The notes under the pieces were generated by a model. It had not been told where the DNA came from, did no database searches, and saw only the letters and a list, made by a program, of their open reading frames with translations. From the NCBI GenBank assembly GCA_050633285.1, contig JBOEGG010000005.1:62001-126000 (forward strand): a DNA stretch of 64,000 nt, given 5' to 3'. The DNA comes from UBA1672 sp050633285. GTDB taxonomy: Bacteria; Pseudomonadota; Alphaproteobacteria; Micavibrionales; Micavibrionaceae. A program made the position numbers and the translations under genes. Numbering within the stretch: the stretch's first letter is position 1; each line of letters begins with the position of its first letter. Below, piece after piece: positions 1 through 9,007 of this stretch.

Positions 1-2
1 AA

Positions 3-407
3 AAAGGTGGGGATCGCATTATATTTGACCCTGCCGCCGGGTGTCGTATGTTGGAGGCGCATGATTTGCGTAATCTTGTGAAGCAAAGCTTAGGTGAGGA
101 AGCCGAATTATCAACTGAGTATTTTAATGGGATGAATTCTCGTGATGCGCTTGTGTGTTTGGGGAATAAGATTAAATCTCGCTATATAGAGGCGGCGGAA
201 TATTCACAGGCGCTTAATATGACAGAGCGTTTATGTGTTTTGGCTCCGGATGAGTATCGATTGCTTTTGGATGCCGGGGTTTTATATGCGCGGACGCAGA
301 ATAATGAAAAAGCAATTACGTGTTTGGAGAAATATATTGAGCGTGTGCCTGACTTGGAGAAGCGTCAGGATGCTGAGTTTTTGCTTTATGAACTTCAGAA
401 TAATTGA
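3..407 (+). CDS. SirB1-family protein (transglutaminase-like/TPR), C-terminal part
   Basis: The reading frame is open from the window edge, so the 5' end is missing and the internal ATG at 48 is not the true start. The visible 134 residues begin with IIFDPAAGCR, which matches the segment of SirB1 proteins where the transglutaminase-like domain ends. A helical stretch and one or two TPR-like helix pairs follow (ALNMTERLCVLAPDEY, then LLLDAGVLYARTQNNEKAITCLEKYIERVP). SirB1 proteins are cytosolic and widespread in proteobacteria. Their exact biochemical role is poorly defined, and I infer none here. The gene ends 144 bases before pal, with no clear terminator between them. In many alphaproteobacteria tolB lies upstream of pal, so this neighbour is different. 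Confidence 0.7.
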   Translation, partial: KGGDRIIFDPAAGCRMLEAHDLRNLVKQSLGEEAELSTEYFNGMNSRDALVCLGNKIKSRYIEAAEYSQALNMTERLCVLAPDEYRLLLDAGVLYARTQNNEKAITCLEKYIERVPDLEKRQDAEFLLYELQNN

Positions 408-551
408 AATATTACACGGGAGTTTTGTGCTTTGAACACTGAAATCCTTGCATGGGACGTTTTAAGGCTCTAAAACTATTTGATCCGTTGGATGAAAGTC
501 TTTGTGCGGGTGTAAGTAAATTTAGAATTTTGTATAAGAAGGGGGCTCTTA

Positions 552-1058
552 ATGCTAGCTCGTAATTTAACAATTTTAACGGCAGTGTTACTGCTAGGCG
601 CTTGTGCGAGCAAGACGGATCAGGGTGATATTCAAACAGGTATTAATGACGGTGTTATCGTTGATGATAGTTTGGGTGTGTATGATGATGCAGGGCCTAC
701 ACCGGGCACGCAGGCTGATCTTGTTGTGAATGTTGGTGATCGTATTTTCTTTGAAACAGATAGCACGGATTTAACAGCGTCGGCGCGTACGACATTGGAA
801 AATCAAGCTGCATGGCTTGCGCAATATCCAAGTATTGGTGTTGCTATCGAAGGGCACGCAGATGAGCGTGGTACACGTGAATATAACCTTGCGTTAGGTG
901 AGCGTCGTTCAAACTCTGTTCGTAACTATCTGGTTGCACTTGGTGTTAGTCCGGCACGTATTTCTACAATTAGCTATGGTAAAGAGCGTCCGGCTGTTCC
1001 GGGTTCCAATGATTCTGCGTGGTCACAAAACCGTCGTAGTGTAACAAAGGTTCAGTAA
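552..1058 (+). CDS. pal: Peptidoglycan-associated lipoprotein Pal
   Basis: Outer-membrane lipoprotein of the Tol-Pal complex, which ties the outer membrane to peptidoglycan and helps constrict the envelope at division. The 168-residue product starts with a lipoprotein signal peptide whose lipobox is LGAC, so Cys18 should be lipidated. A short acidic linker follows, then an OmpA-C domain over about residues 55-165. The family motif EGHADERGTREYNLALGERR is intact and holds the diaminopimelate-binding Asp and Arg. An AAGGGGG ribosome-binding site precedes the ATG. cpoB starts four bases after the stop, so the two are surely cotranscribed. tolQRAB are not in the visible sequence upstream. Confidence 0.95.
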   Translation: MLARNLTILTAVLLLGACASKTDQGDIQTGINDGVIVDDSLGVYDDAGPTPGTQADLVVNVGDRIFFETDSTDLTASARTTLENQAAWLAQYPSIGVAIEGHADERGTREYNLALGERRSNSVRNYLVALGVSPARISTISYGKERPAVPGSNDSAWSQNRRSVTKVQ

Positions 1059-1061
1059 CAG

Positions 1062-1928
1062 ATGCGATTTAACGTTTATAAGCCAAGCGTTTTTAAATAT
1101 AGCGCGTTGGCTATCGTTGGGGTTTGTACCCTGATGGTGGCTTCGTCGATTTCAGTGCAGGCGCAGTCGGGTGATTCTGCTGCGGCTGCTGCGGCAGAAA
1201 TTCGTTTTCAGCAGCTTGAGCGAGAGTTACGCCGTTTAACGGGGCAGCTTGAAGAGCAGAGCTATGAAATTAGACGGTTAAAAGAAGAAGTCGCACGTTT
1301 AGTGGGAGAGCTTGAGGTTCGTGTTAAGGATCTTGAGGGTGGATCTACTGCACAGTTCGGATCGGCAGGAAATCGCCCCGGGCAAGGTAATGTTCCACTT
1401 GCAAATAATTCGGAAACACAGCCAAAAGATGTTTTGAAGCCACCTTCCGGTAATAAGCCTTCTGCATCATTTCAGTATCAGCCTCCTAATAGTGGTGAGC
1501 AAAGTTTGGGTACGTTGAATAATGGAGCTGCGACATCTTCGGGTGATCCTGCGCGTGCTTATGATCATGCTTATTCATATATTAAAGCGCGTAATTTTGA
1601 ACGTGCTGAGGCAGAATTTGCGCAGTTCATTGGCGAATACCCGACAAGTCCGCTTGTTTCAAATGCAAAGTATTGGTACGGGGAAACGTTTTATGTGCGT
1701 GGTAATTATGAGAAGGCTGCGCGTATTTTTGCGGAAGGGTATCAGAAATTTCCAAAAGGGCCAAAAGCGGCAAGCAATTTGTTAAAGCTTGGTATGTCTT
1801 TGGTTGGTATGGGTAAAAATGATGATGCGTGTGTTGCATTTAAGCAATTAAAGAAAGAATATTCAAAATCAGCTGTTCCGGTTTTGAAGCGTGCAGATAC
1901 GGAAATGAAGCGTATTAATTGCCGTTAA
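1062..1928 (+). CDS. cpoB: Cell division coordinator CpoB (YbgF)
   Basis: Periplasmic TPR protein that links Tol-Pal-driven outer-membrane constriction with septal peptidoglycan synthesis. The 288-residue product has a Sec signal peptide (cleavage expected near VQA-QSG, about residue 35). A trimerising coiled coil over residues 45-95 is rich in Glu, Leu and Arg. A Pro/Asn/Ser/Gly-rich linker runs to about residue 165, and three C-terminal TPR-like repeats (YIKARNFERAEAEF, YWYGETFYVRGNYEKA, KLGMSLVGMGKNDDA) complete it. That order matches YbgF/CpoB. It follows pal by three bases and precedes tilS, an arrangement common in alphaproteobacteria. Length is normal and nothing is missing. Confidence 0.92.
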   Translation: MRFNVYKPSVFKYSALAIVGVCTLMVASSISVQAQSGDSAAAAAAEIRFQQLERELRRLTGQLEEQSYEIRRLKEEVARLVGELEVRVKDLEGGSTAQFGSAGNRPGQGNVPLANNSETQPKDVLKPPSGNKPSASFQYQPPNSGEQSLGTLNNGAATSSGDPARAYDHAYSYIKARNFERAEAEFAQFIGEYPTSPLVSNAKYWYGETFYVRGNYEKAARIFAEGYQKFPKGPKAASNLLKLGMSLVGMGKNDDACVAFKQLKKEYSKSAVPVLKRADTEMKRINCR

Positions 1929-1954
1929 TTTAATAATCAGCGTGTGAAGACATT

Positions 1955-3019
1955 ATGGCTAAGAACATGCAATCTGATAAAAGCTCATCCGTATTAATTA
2001 TGGATGAGCTTTGTTCGTTTATGGATGATTTGCCTGATCGCTGTGGTGATTATGATGGTAACATCGCCGTAGGCGTGTCAGGTGGCCCGGATAGTATGGC
2101 GCTTTGTTATGCGTTATCACGATATTTTTCTGAACATCAGGCGGATGGATGTATTCATGCGCTTAGTGTTGATCATGGTTTGCGGACGGAAAGTGCGCAA
2201 GAGGCGCAAATGGTGAAGGTTGATGTTTCTAAACTTTCTCATGTCATACATGAAACTTTGCTGTGGCGACATGATGGTGTTGATGGGCGGGTACAGGAAA
2301 GAGCGCGCGCGGCACGTTATGATTTGTTTTCTAATTATATGAGTAAGCATAATATAACGCACCTATTTTTGGCACATCATATGGATGATCAAGCAGAGAC
2401 GTTTTTATTTCGTTTAGCGAAGGGAAGTGGGTTGGATGGGTTGTCTTGTATGCTTGATATACAGGAACGTTCTGACGGTGTTTCGTTGTGTAGGCCATTT
2501 CTGAATGTGGAGAAAAGGGAGCTTGTTGCGTATTGTGATGAAAATGATGTGCCTTATGTTCATGACCCTTCTAATGATGCGGACAAATATGCGCGCGTGC
2601 GTTTACGCAACTCTATGGAGGCCTTAAAAGAAGAGGGGTTAACGTCGAAAAGGTTAGCAATGACAGCGAAGCGTCTTAGTAGCGCGCGTAGTGCGCTTGA
2701 TCAGATTTCTGCAGCATCTTATGTTGATTGCCTTGTGTCAAAAGATACGGATCGTTTGGTATTTAATTTTAAGTTATTGTTAAGTATGCATAAAGAGGTT
2801 GTTTTGCGTGTTGTTGGGCGCGGTATTAGTGTATTGTGTGGACAGCAGGGCTATGGCGTGCGTCTGGAGCGGTTGGAAAATTTATGTGATGACCTTATGA
2901 AACCGCAACGGTTTCGTAAGCGAACTTTAGGGGGAGTGATCTTTGAGGTTCGTGACAAGGATGAAACATTCTTGATGACATTAGAGCATTCAAAAAATGC
3001 AGAGGGAAAACAGGCATAG
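1955..3019 (+). CDS. tilS: tRNA(Ile)-lysidine synthase TilS
   Basis: Cytosolic enzyme that uses ATP to attach lysine to C34 of the CAU-anticodon tRNA-Ile, which switches the codon read from AUG to AUA. The PP-loop signature SGGPDS is at residues 42-47, followed by ALSVDHGLR and HHMDDQAETFLFRLAKGSGLDGL, all typical of TilS. At 354 residues it is shorter than E. coli TilS (over 400), and the C-terminal part is only weakly family-like, as is common in alphaproteobacteria. The gene sits between cpoB and ftsH, its usual position. An ATG follows a weak ribosome-binding site, 26 bases after the cpoB stop. Confidence 0.93.
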   Translation: MAKNMQSDKSSSVLIMDELCSFMDDLPDRCGDYDGNIAVGVSGGPDSMALCYALSRYFSEHQADGCIHALSVDHGLRTESAQEAQMVKVDVSKLSHVIHETLLWRHDGVDGRVQERARAARYDLFSNYMSKHNITHLFLAHHMDDQAETFLFRLAKGSGLDGLSCMLDIQERSDGVSLCRPFLNVEKRELVAYCDENDVPYVHDPSNDADKYARVRLRNSMEALKEEGLTSKRLAMTAKRLSSARSALDQISAASYVDCLVSKDTDRLVFNFKLLLSMHKEVVLRVVGRGISVLCGQQGYGVRLERLENLCDDLMKPQRFRKRTLGGVIFEVRDKDETFLMTLEHSKNAEGKQA

Positions 3020-3185
3020 AGTTTTTGCCGATTTTTCAACAAAAGGTTTTGTTTTAAGGTTTAAATACGTTAGTTTTTCTCTATGGTAGGGGATTGTTAA
3101 TGATTGTGCGGTAAAGCTTTGCTTTGCTCCGGTGATATTTGAGTTTTGGAATTTTTATTTATAGGCATGTAAAGGCAGAAATACA

Positions 3186-5084
3186 GTGAAAAATAACGTG
3201 AGTCGTAATTTGGTGTTTTGGTTGGGGATCGGGCTTTTTATCCTTGTTCTCCTTAGTCTTGTGAAGGAAACGAACAAGAACGCATTTCTGAATGCCAAAG
3301 AGATTAGCTATAGCGAGTTTATGGATGATGCTAAGAGAGGGCAAATCTCTGAAGTGACCGTAAAGGGGAATAAGCTTTTAGGTGTTTATTCGGATCAGAA
3401 AGATGGTTTTTTTGCAAAAATTCCACCAGAAGAAAATATTGTTTCTCGCCTTGAAGGTACTGCTGTAAAAATTAGTGCGGAAGATCCTGATCCACCGCAG
3501 ATTAGTATTTGGTATGTCATTTTGAATTTCTTACCATTCTTGCTGATTATTGGTGTTTGGTTATTCTTTATGCGCCAGATGAACGGTAAAGGTGGCGGTG
3601 GTGCCATGGGTTTTGGTAAGTCACGTGCGAAGATGCTTACCGAGCGTCAGGGCAAAATTACATTTGATGATGTTGCCGGTATTCAAGAAGCCAAAGAAGA
3701 TTTAGAAGAAGTTGTTGAATTTTTAAAAGACCCTCAGCGTTTCCAACGTTTGGGTGGTGAAATACCAAAAGGTGCTTTGCTTGTCGGGCCTCCGGGAACG
3801 GGTAAAACTTTGATTGCGCGCGCGGTTGCGGGTGAAGCAGGGGTTCCGTTCTTTACGATTTCCGGTTCTGATTTTGTTGAAATGTTCGTCGGTGTCGGTG
3901 CATCGCGTGTCCGTGATATGTTTGAGCAAGGTAAAAAGAATGCGCCTTGTATTATCTTTATTGATGAAATTGATGCTGTTGGTCGTCACCGTGGTGCGGG
4001 TTATGGCGGCGGAAATGATGAGCGCGAGCAAACGTTAAACCAAATGTTGGTTGAAATGGATGGTTTTGAAGCAAATGAGGGTGTTATTATCCTTGCAGCG
4101 ACGAACCGTCCGGATGTTCTGGATCCTGCGTTATTGCGTCCGGGGCGTTTTGACCGTCAAATCACAGTCGGGTTACCGGATGTGAAGGGTCGTGAGGCAA
4201 TTTTAAAAGTTCATATGAAGAAAGTGCCTCTTTCTAATAATGTTGATGCATCTATTATTGCGCGTGGTACGCCCGGGTTTTCCGGTGCGGAACTTGCCAA
4301 CCTTGTAAATGAGGCGGCGTTGCTTGCGGCGCGTCGGGCAAAGCGTGTTGTTAGTATGGAAGAATTTGAGGCTGCTAAAGACAAGGTTATGATGGGGGCG
4401 GAGCGTCGTTCTATGGCCATGAGTGATGATGAGAAAAAACTTACAGCATATCATGAAGCCGGTCATGCCATCGTTTCGTTGAATGAAGAGGAATGTGATC
4501 CAATTCATAAGGCAACAATTGTGCCGCGTGGTCGTGCTTTGGGAATGGTAATGAGTTTACCTGAAGGCGACAGGTATAGTCAGTCTTTGGCAAAAATGAA
4601 GGCCGATATTGCGATGACAATGGGTGGACGTGTTGCAGAGGAGGTTACCTTTGGCAAGGAGCATGTCACAAGTGGTGCATCCAGTGATATTAAATATGCG
4701 TCTTCTTTGGCGCGGGCAATGGTCATGCAATGGGGTTTGAGTGATAAAATTGGTATGATTGATTATGGTGATGATGAGACAGACGGTCGCCGTAAAAGAA
4801 TATCAGGTGAAACTTCATCAGAAATTGAAATGGAAGTGCGTCGTTTTGTTGATGAAGGATATCAAAGAGCGATGAAAATCATTACAGAGAAACATGATGA
4901 TTTTGTCACTATAGCAAAGGCTTTATTAGAGTATGAATTACTTTCGGGTGATGAAATTAAGGGGCTTTTGCGTGGAGAGCCAATTATTCGTGGTGATTCT
5001 GATGATGATACGCCGAGTGAGCCGCCGCGCTCATCTGTACCTAGTGGTGGTGCCATTGGTGGTGATTTGCCGAATGGTGCTTAA
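3186..5084 (+). CDS. ftsH: ATP-dependent zinc metalloprotease FtsH
   Basis: Inner-membrane hexameric AAA+ protease that degrades misassembled membrane proteins and short-lived regulators. The 632-residue product starts at GTG. Two membrane segments (about residues 8-26 and 107-127) flank a small periplasmic domain. Walker A GPPGTGKT starts at residue 201, Walker B is IIFIDEIDAVG, and the second region of homology is ATNRPDVLDPALLRPGRFD. The zinc motif HEAGH is at residues 423-427. The acidic, Ser/Pro-rich C-terminal tail is of ordinary length. A 166-base gap after tilS probably holds its own promoter, though I could not define one. It precedes two tandem orphan genes that may be cotranscribed. 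Confidence 0.97.
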   Translation: MKNNVSRNLVFWLGIGLFILVLLSLVKETNKNAFLNAKEISYSEFMDDAKRGQISEVTVKGNKLLGVYSDQKDGFFAKIPPEENIVSRLEGTAVKISAEDPDPPQISIWYVILNFLPFLLIIGVWLFFMRQMNGKGGGGAMGFGKSRAKMLTERQGKITFDDVAGIQEAKEDLEEVVEFLKDPQRFQRLGGEIPKGALLVGPPGTGKTLIARAVAGEAGVPFFTISGSDFVEMFVGVGASRVRDMFEQGKKNAPCIIFIDEIDAVGRHRGAGYGGGNDEREQTLNQMLVEMDGFEANEGVIILAATNRPDVLDPALLRPGRFDRQITVGLPDVKGREAILKVHMKKVPLSNNVDASIIARGTPGFSGAELANLVNEAALLAARRAKRVVSMEEFEAAKDKVMMGAERRSMAMSDDEKKLTAYHEAGHAIVSLNEEECDPIHKATIVPRGRALGMVMSLPEGDRYSQSLAKMKADIAMTMGGRVAEEVTFGKEHVTSGASSDIKYASSLARAMVMQWGLSDKIGMIDYGDDETDGRRKRISGETSSEIEMEVRRFVDEGYQRAMKIITEKHDDFVTIAKALLEYELLSGDEIKGLLRGEPIIRGDSDDDTPSEPPRSSVPSGGAIGGDLPNGA

Positions 5085-5126
5085 TAACCCAGTGTTAATG
5101 TCTATTGTGATAACAGATGGTGATGT

Positions 5127-5816
5127 ATGAGTGTAGCGCGTAAAGTATTATCTATTGCTTTGGTTCTTTGTATCATTGTTGTGGTTTCTGTTTCTCTCTT
5201 TTTGGTTATACAAAATGACAAGATTGTTCCATCGACGGCTTTACTTGAGGAGCATTCATATGGGCAGGCGTTGGATATTGTTCACCAGCGTTTGAACGAA
5301 ATTGCGCTTAGTATTCCTGAGGAAATGGCACGTATTGAAAAATTGGCGACATCTTTTGGTCAGGAAGATGAGGGTAGTTTTAGAATGGCTTTACTCATTC
5401 AGGGGGTTCATGACAAGTTTGCCAAGGTCAATGAGGCAGATAAGTTACGTTATGCTGTTGATTTCTATGCGGGGTTTGTTGCGCGTAACATTTATATGAA
5501 TCAAGAATATTGCCGTCAACATGATGTTGATATTGACACATATGTTGCGGCGTTTTGGCAACGTAATGCAGATTTGAGGGCAAAGGCTTCACGATATTAT
5601 CTTTCTAAAAACTGGGAGAAAGACATGTTCGATGCCGTGAAGAGTGTGACAACGCCTTTGATTGAGTATGAGTATAGTGAAACAGCGCGATTATCTGGAA
5701 ATTCAAAAGAAAAGTTGTGCGATATGTTGAATACGGAAGCAGAGCACGCGCTGACATTTATGGATTTTCCTAGGGTGATGCCTGATCTTTATCAGGTTAT
5801 TATGGATGCGCCATAA
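5127..5816 (+). CDS. Membrane-anchored orphan protein, first of a tandem paralogous pair
   Basis: I do not recognise this family. The 229-residue product has an uncleaved-looking N-terminal hydrophobic segment (about residues 8-28), then a mostly helical, probably periplasmic domain. It shares a clear pattern with the next gene: YAxGVxAGxIVRNxYxNQEYC, a YY-SK-WEK block, a second Cys in LCxxLN, and the C-terminal MPDLYQVI-AP. The two conserved Cys residues could form a disulfide if the domain is exported. It lies 42 bases after ftsH on the same strand, so cotranscription is plausible, but a functional link to FtsH is inference only. The start is the ATG at 5127. Confidence 0.8.
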   Translation: MSVARKVLSIALVLCIIVVVSVSLFLVIQNDKIVPSTALLEEHSYGQALDIVHQRLNEIALSIPEEMARIEKLATSFGQEDEGSFRMALLIQGVHDKFAKVNEADKLRYAVDFYAGFVARNIYMNQEYCRQHDVDIDTYVAAFWQRNADLRAKASRYYLSKNWEKDMFDAVKSVTTPLIEYEYSETARLSGNSKEKLCDMLNTEAEHALTFMDFPRVMPDLYQVIMDAP

Positions 5817-5847
5817 TTTGTTTATTTAGTGATTGGGGAGAGGTCTT

Positions 5848-6537
5848 ATGAATAAAATGGTGAAAACAGCGATCATTGCAGTTGTTGCAGTTGGTGCGTT
5901 TGTGGGGGCAAAAGAGGCAATTACTTATTTCCGTGAGAGCGGAACGGATGCTTTGCAATATGCTCCTAAAAAATACACAGACGATCAGATAGAGCGGGAG
6001 CTGAAAGAGAAACGTAGTGATTTTCAGGGGCAGGTTGATAGTACTCTTGATAAAATTACGGCCAAGCAGGGGGATTATAATCATGACACGAAAACAGAGA
6101 ATATAGCGGCTGCCGCGCAGGATTATGCGCGTGATGGTATGAAGCAGCATAGTGGTGAGGAAAAAATCCGTTATGCTGCGGGTGTTTATGCGGGCTATAT
6201 TGTGCGTAATACCTACGGAAACCAGGAATATTGCGATCGTTACGGTGTAGATATTACGGAGTTTGCAACAGCGTTCAGGGAAGTTGATCCTGTACTTATG
6301 CGTAATGCAAATAAATACTACCCTTCTAAGGGGTGGGAAAAGATCCTTTATGATGAGATAAAAACGCAAGTTATGCCTTTGATTGAGCAGGAGTTTGGTG
6401 AGGCATCAAAGATTGGCGGCGTATCCGGAAAGGTGCTTTGTGAGAGACTTAATAGTGCTAAAGGTGCTGTTATTCAGCAGATGGAATTTAAAAAACTTAT
6501 GCCTGATTTGTATCAAGTTATTATTTCTGCGCCTTAG
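5848..6537 (+). CDS. Membrane-anchored orphan protein, second of a tandem paralogous pair
   Basis: Unrecognised family, clearly paralogous to the preceding gene. Both share the Tyr-Ala-Gly/Arg-Asn core, the NQEYC cysteine, the LC cysteine, and a nearly identical C-terminal MPDLYQVI-AP. I chose the ATG at 5848 because GGGGAGAGG lies just upstream; a TTG at 5833 in the same frame falls before that site. The 229-residue product has an N-terminal hydrophobic segment (about residues 5-21), then a charged coil-prone stretch (residues 40-70) and the shared domain. A strong terminator at 6561-6591 ends the unit. The duplication looks old, because the N-terminal halves barely match. Confidence 0.8.
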   Translation: MNKMVKTAIIAVVAVGAFVGAKEAITYFRESGTDALQYAPKKYTDDQIERELKEKRSDFQGQVDSTLDKITAKQGDYNHDTKTENIAAAAQDYARDGMKQHSGEEKIRYAAGVYAGYIVRNTYGNQEYCDRYGVDITEFATAFREVDPVLMRNANKYYPSKGWEKILYDEIKTQVMPLIEQEFGEASKIGGVSGKVLCERLNSAKGAVIQQMEFKKLMPDLYQVIISAP

Positions 6538-6560
6538 TCTATTTATTGATTGGAATAAAT

Positions 6561-6591
6561 AAAAAGCCTGCATATTGTTGCGGGCTTTTTT
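6561..6591. terminator. Intrinsic terminator between the orphan pair and the leftward amidohydrolase
   Basis: The arms AAAAAGCCTGCA and TGCGGGCTTTTTT form a stem around a short loop. A-tract and T-tract flanks let it work in both directions, which suits the convergent genes on either side. Confidence 0.85.
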
Positions 6592-6596
6592 AAATT

Positions 6597-7487
6597 TTAA
6601 ATGGACCAACTTGCATAAATATCCTGATCTTCTTTTTGTGGTTGAATAACGTCATTGCGTTTTTTCATGGCTTGATCAATATCTGGATGTTCGAGAAGGT
6701 AATAAAGTGTCTTTTGTAGAAAATTATGCATTTTTGAGATGCCTTCGTCAGTTTCTAAAAGATCATTGCGTATTTCTAAGCCCAGATATTGTAGGTCACT
6801 TTTTTCGGTAATCATTGGGGCGGCGTTACTTGGCCTTTCGGCTACGCGATAAGGTTCGCCAGAGATAAAGAGGTAGTCTGATTGCTCTTTTAAATATGCC
6901 TCTAAAATCTTTGAAAATGGCGTTTTTTCAGAGCGTATCGTCCCTAATTCTACATCACGTTTCTTTTGTTCCCATGTCGGGGTGAAGCTATGCATGTCTA
7001 GGACGATAACGCCGCCATATTCTTGTCGTTTTTGATCTATGAGTGCCTGTTTTGCATCATGATATGGCCAATAGAGGGTATCGAGGCGTTGTAATCTCTG
7101 TTGGGAACAACATTGATCCGGTTCATTATGGTGGATCTTAATTGTGTTATTTTCGGGGGAGTGTTTTGTGAATGCGTAGTCGGGCATTGCATTCAGATCG
7201 CACACAAGGCGTGAATAGTTACCGGAAATAAAGCTAACTTGTTTAAAGCCTTCTTGTAGAGTGCGGAACAATTTATCCATGTGTAAATCCATGGCTTCGT
7301 GCGCGTTGAAGAACCATTCAGGGTTTGTGCCCATGCATTCGGGCAAGCAAGAGGGAACAGCATTTCCGTTGTGCGGCCCTGTCAGGATGATGTTTCCGGG
7401 GTTGTTTATAATCTCAACCGGTTTGGGATCGTTATCGCCAAGCAATAGTGTGTGTCCTGTATTTTTTGTAAAGTCAGTTATAATCAT
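6597..7487 (-). CDS. N-formylglutamate amidohydrolase-family protein
   Basis: Zinc-dependent hydrolase of the FGase (HutG-like) family, which releases formate from N-formyl-L-glutamate at the end of one histidine-degradation route. Family blocks visible are ILTGPHNGNAVP near the N-terminus, SRLVCDLNA, and VIVLDMHSFTP with the metal-site His; GLEIRNDLL lies near the end. No other hut genes are nearby, so the true substrate may be another N-acyl amino acid. I set the start at ATG 7487 (296 residues). The longer TTG-started frame to 7571 adds a stretch unlike the family and crosses the likely divergent promoter region shared with glmM. Confidence 0.85.
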   Translation of the reverse strand: MIITDFTKNTGHTLLLGDNDPKPVEIINNPGNIILTGPHNGNAVPSCLPECMGTNPEWFFNAHEAMDLHMDKLFRTLQEGFKQVSFISGNYSRLVCDLNAMPDYAFTKHSPENNTIKIHHNEPDQCCSQQRLQRLDTLYWPYHDAKQALIDQKRQEYGGVIVLDMHSFTPTWEQKKRDVELGTIRSEKTPFSKILEAYLKEQSDYLFISGEPYRVAERPSNAAPMITEKSDLQYLGLEIRNDLLETDEGISKMHNFLQKTLYYLLEHPDIDQAMKKRNDVIQPQKEDQDIYASWSI

Positions 7488-7596
7488 AGTTCCGTATAGT
7501 ATGGCATAAAATTTAATGGTTCGTTTATAGAGATATAAATCGCAAATTTCAATTTCTCTATTGTCAAACAATGCTGCGGTGCATAGAGTTTAGGGT

Positions 7597-8973
7597 ATGA
7601 CAGATAAACAGAAAAAACGACAATATTTCGGCACGGACGGTATTCGCGGACGGGCTAATTCTTTTCCTATGACGGCGGATATGGCGTTGAAGGTGGCAAT
7701 GGCTACGGCCAGTGTCTTGCGTAAGTCACGCGGTGGGCAGCATATGGATCGTGTGGTGATTGGTAAGGATACACGTCTTTCGGGTTATATGTTGGAACAG
7801 GCGATGAGTGCAGGTTTTATCTCTATGGGGATGGATGTCTTTCTTATCGGGCCAATTCCTACGCCGGCTATTGCAAAATTAACACGCTCTTTGCGTTCTG
7901 ATGTGGGGGTTATGATCTCTGCGTCTCATAATCCGTATCAAGATAACGGGATTAAGTTGTTCGGCCCTGATGGTTATAAGCTTGATGATACAATTGAGCA
8001 TGAAATTGAGGCGAAAATTGATCAGGATTTGAGTGGCGAGCTTGTTGCGCCTGAAGAGCTTGGTAAAGCAACGCGTCTTGATGATGCGACGGGGCGTTAT
8101 ATTGAATCGCTAAAGCGCTCTATTCCGCGCCGTGGTTCGTTAGAGGGGCTAAAGGTTGTTGTCGATTGTGCGCATGGGGCGGCATATAAAGTTGCACCGC
8201 AAGTGTTGTGGGAATTGGAAGTTGATGTCACGACAATCGGTAATGCACCAGATGGGCGTAATATTAATGATGGTTATGGTGCGACGGCGACAGGGCGTTT
8301 GCAAGAGGCTGTCGTCGATCAAAAGGCCGATATTGGTATTGCATTGGATGGTGATGCAGATCGTTTGATCATGGTTAATGAAAAAGGCGATAAGATTGAT
8401 GGTGACCAGCTTATGGGGGCGCTTGCACTTTGGATGAAGGAGCAGGGGACCCTTACAGGGGGTGGTTTGGTGTCGACTGTGATGTCTAACCTTGGGTTAG
8501 AGCGTTTGATGCAGGCAAATGACCTTACATTAATAAGAACAGCTGTAGGAGACCGCTATGTTGTTGAGCATATGCGTAAGCACGGGTTTAACCTTGGGGG
8601 AGAGCAGTCGGGTCATTTGGTTATGCGTGATTTCGCATCAACCGGGGATGGTTTGCTTGCCGCTTTGCAGGTTTTGAATATTGTAAAGTTTAAGGATATA
8701 CCTGCGAGTGAAGCGTTGAATGTGTTCGATCCATTGCCACAAAGACTGAAAAACGTACGGTTTGAGGGTGTTAGCCCAATGTTAAACGATACGGTTCGGA
8801 ATGCTATTGATGCCGCAGGGGCACGATTTGATGGTTCGGGACGTGTTTTGGTGCGCCCTTCAGGGACAGAGCCTTTGATCCGCGTGATGGCAGAAGGTGA
8901 TGATTCTGCACTTGTTGAAAATGTCGTCGATGATTTGTGTGAAGTGATTGCAAATGTCGCAAAAGCGGGGTAG
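7597..8973 (+). CDS. glmM: Phosphoglucosamine mutase GlmM
   Basis: Converts glucosamine-6-phosphate to glucosamine-1-phosphate, on the path to UDP-GlcNAc for peptidoglycan and LPS. The 458-residue product has all four alpha-D-phosphohexomutase domains. The start is YFGTDGIRG. The phosphoserine loop ISASHNP has the active Ser at residue 110. The metal loop is ALDGDADR, the sugar loop is GGEQSGH, and the phosphate-binding loop near the end is RPSGTEPLIRVMAE. Length is normal. It is commonly found near ftsH in proteobacteria, and here the leftward amidohydrolase has come between them. hisZ follows 34 bases later without a terminator. Confidence 0.97.
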   Translation: MTDKQKKRQYFGTDGIRGRANSFPMTADMALKVAMATASVLRKSRGGQHMDRVVIGKDTRLSGYMLEQAMSAGFISMGMDVFLIGPIPTPAIAKLTRSLRSDVGVMISASHNPYQDNGIKLFGPDGYKLDDTIEHEIEAKIDQDLSGELVAPEELGKATRLDDATGRYIESLKRSIPRRGSLEGLKVVVDCAHGAAYKVAPQVLWELEVDVTTIGNAPDGRNINDGYGATATGRLQEAVVDQKADIGIALDGDADRLIMVNEKGDKIDGDQLMGALALWMKEQGTLTGGGLVSTVMSNLGLERLMQANDLTLIRTAVGDRYVVEHMRKHGFNLGGEQSGHLVMRDFASTGDGLLAALQVLNIVKFKDIPASEALNVFDPLPQRLKNVRFEGVSPMLNDTVRNAIDAAGARFDGSGRVLVRPSGTEPLIRVMAEGDDSALVENVVDDLCEVIANVAKAG

Positions 8974-9007
8974 TGTTGCGCTGCTTTTGAGCAAGCACGA
9001 GAATTAA

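Noticed and set aside
452..568. 38-residue ATG frame ahead of and overlapping the start of pal
   Set aside because: No ribosome-binding site, overlaps the pal ribosome site and start, and shows no recognisable features.
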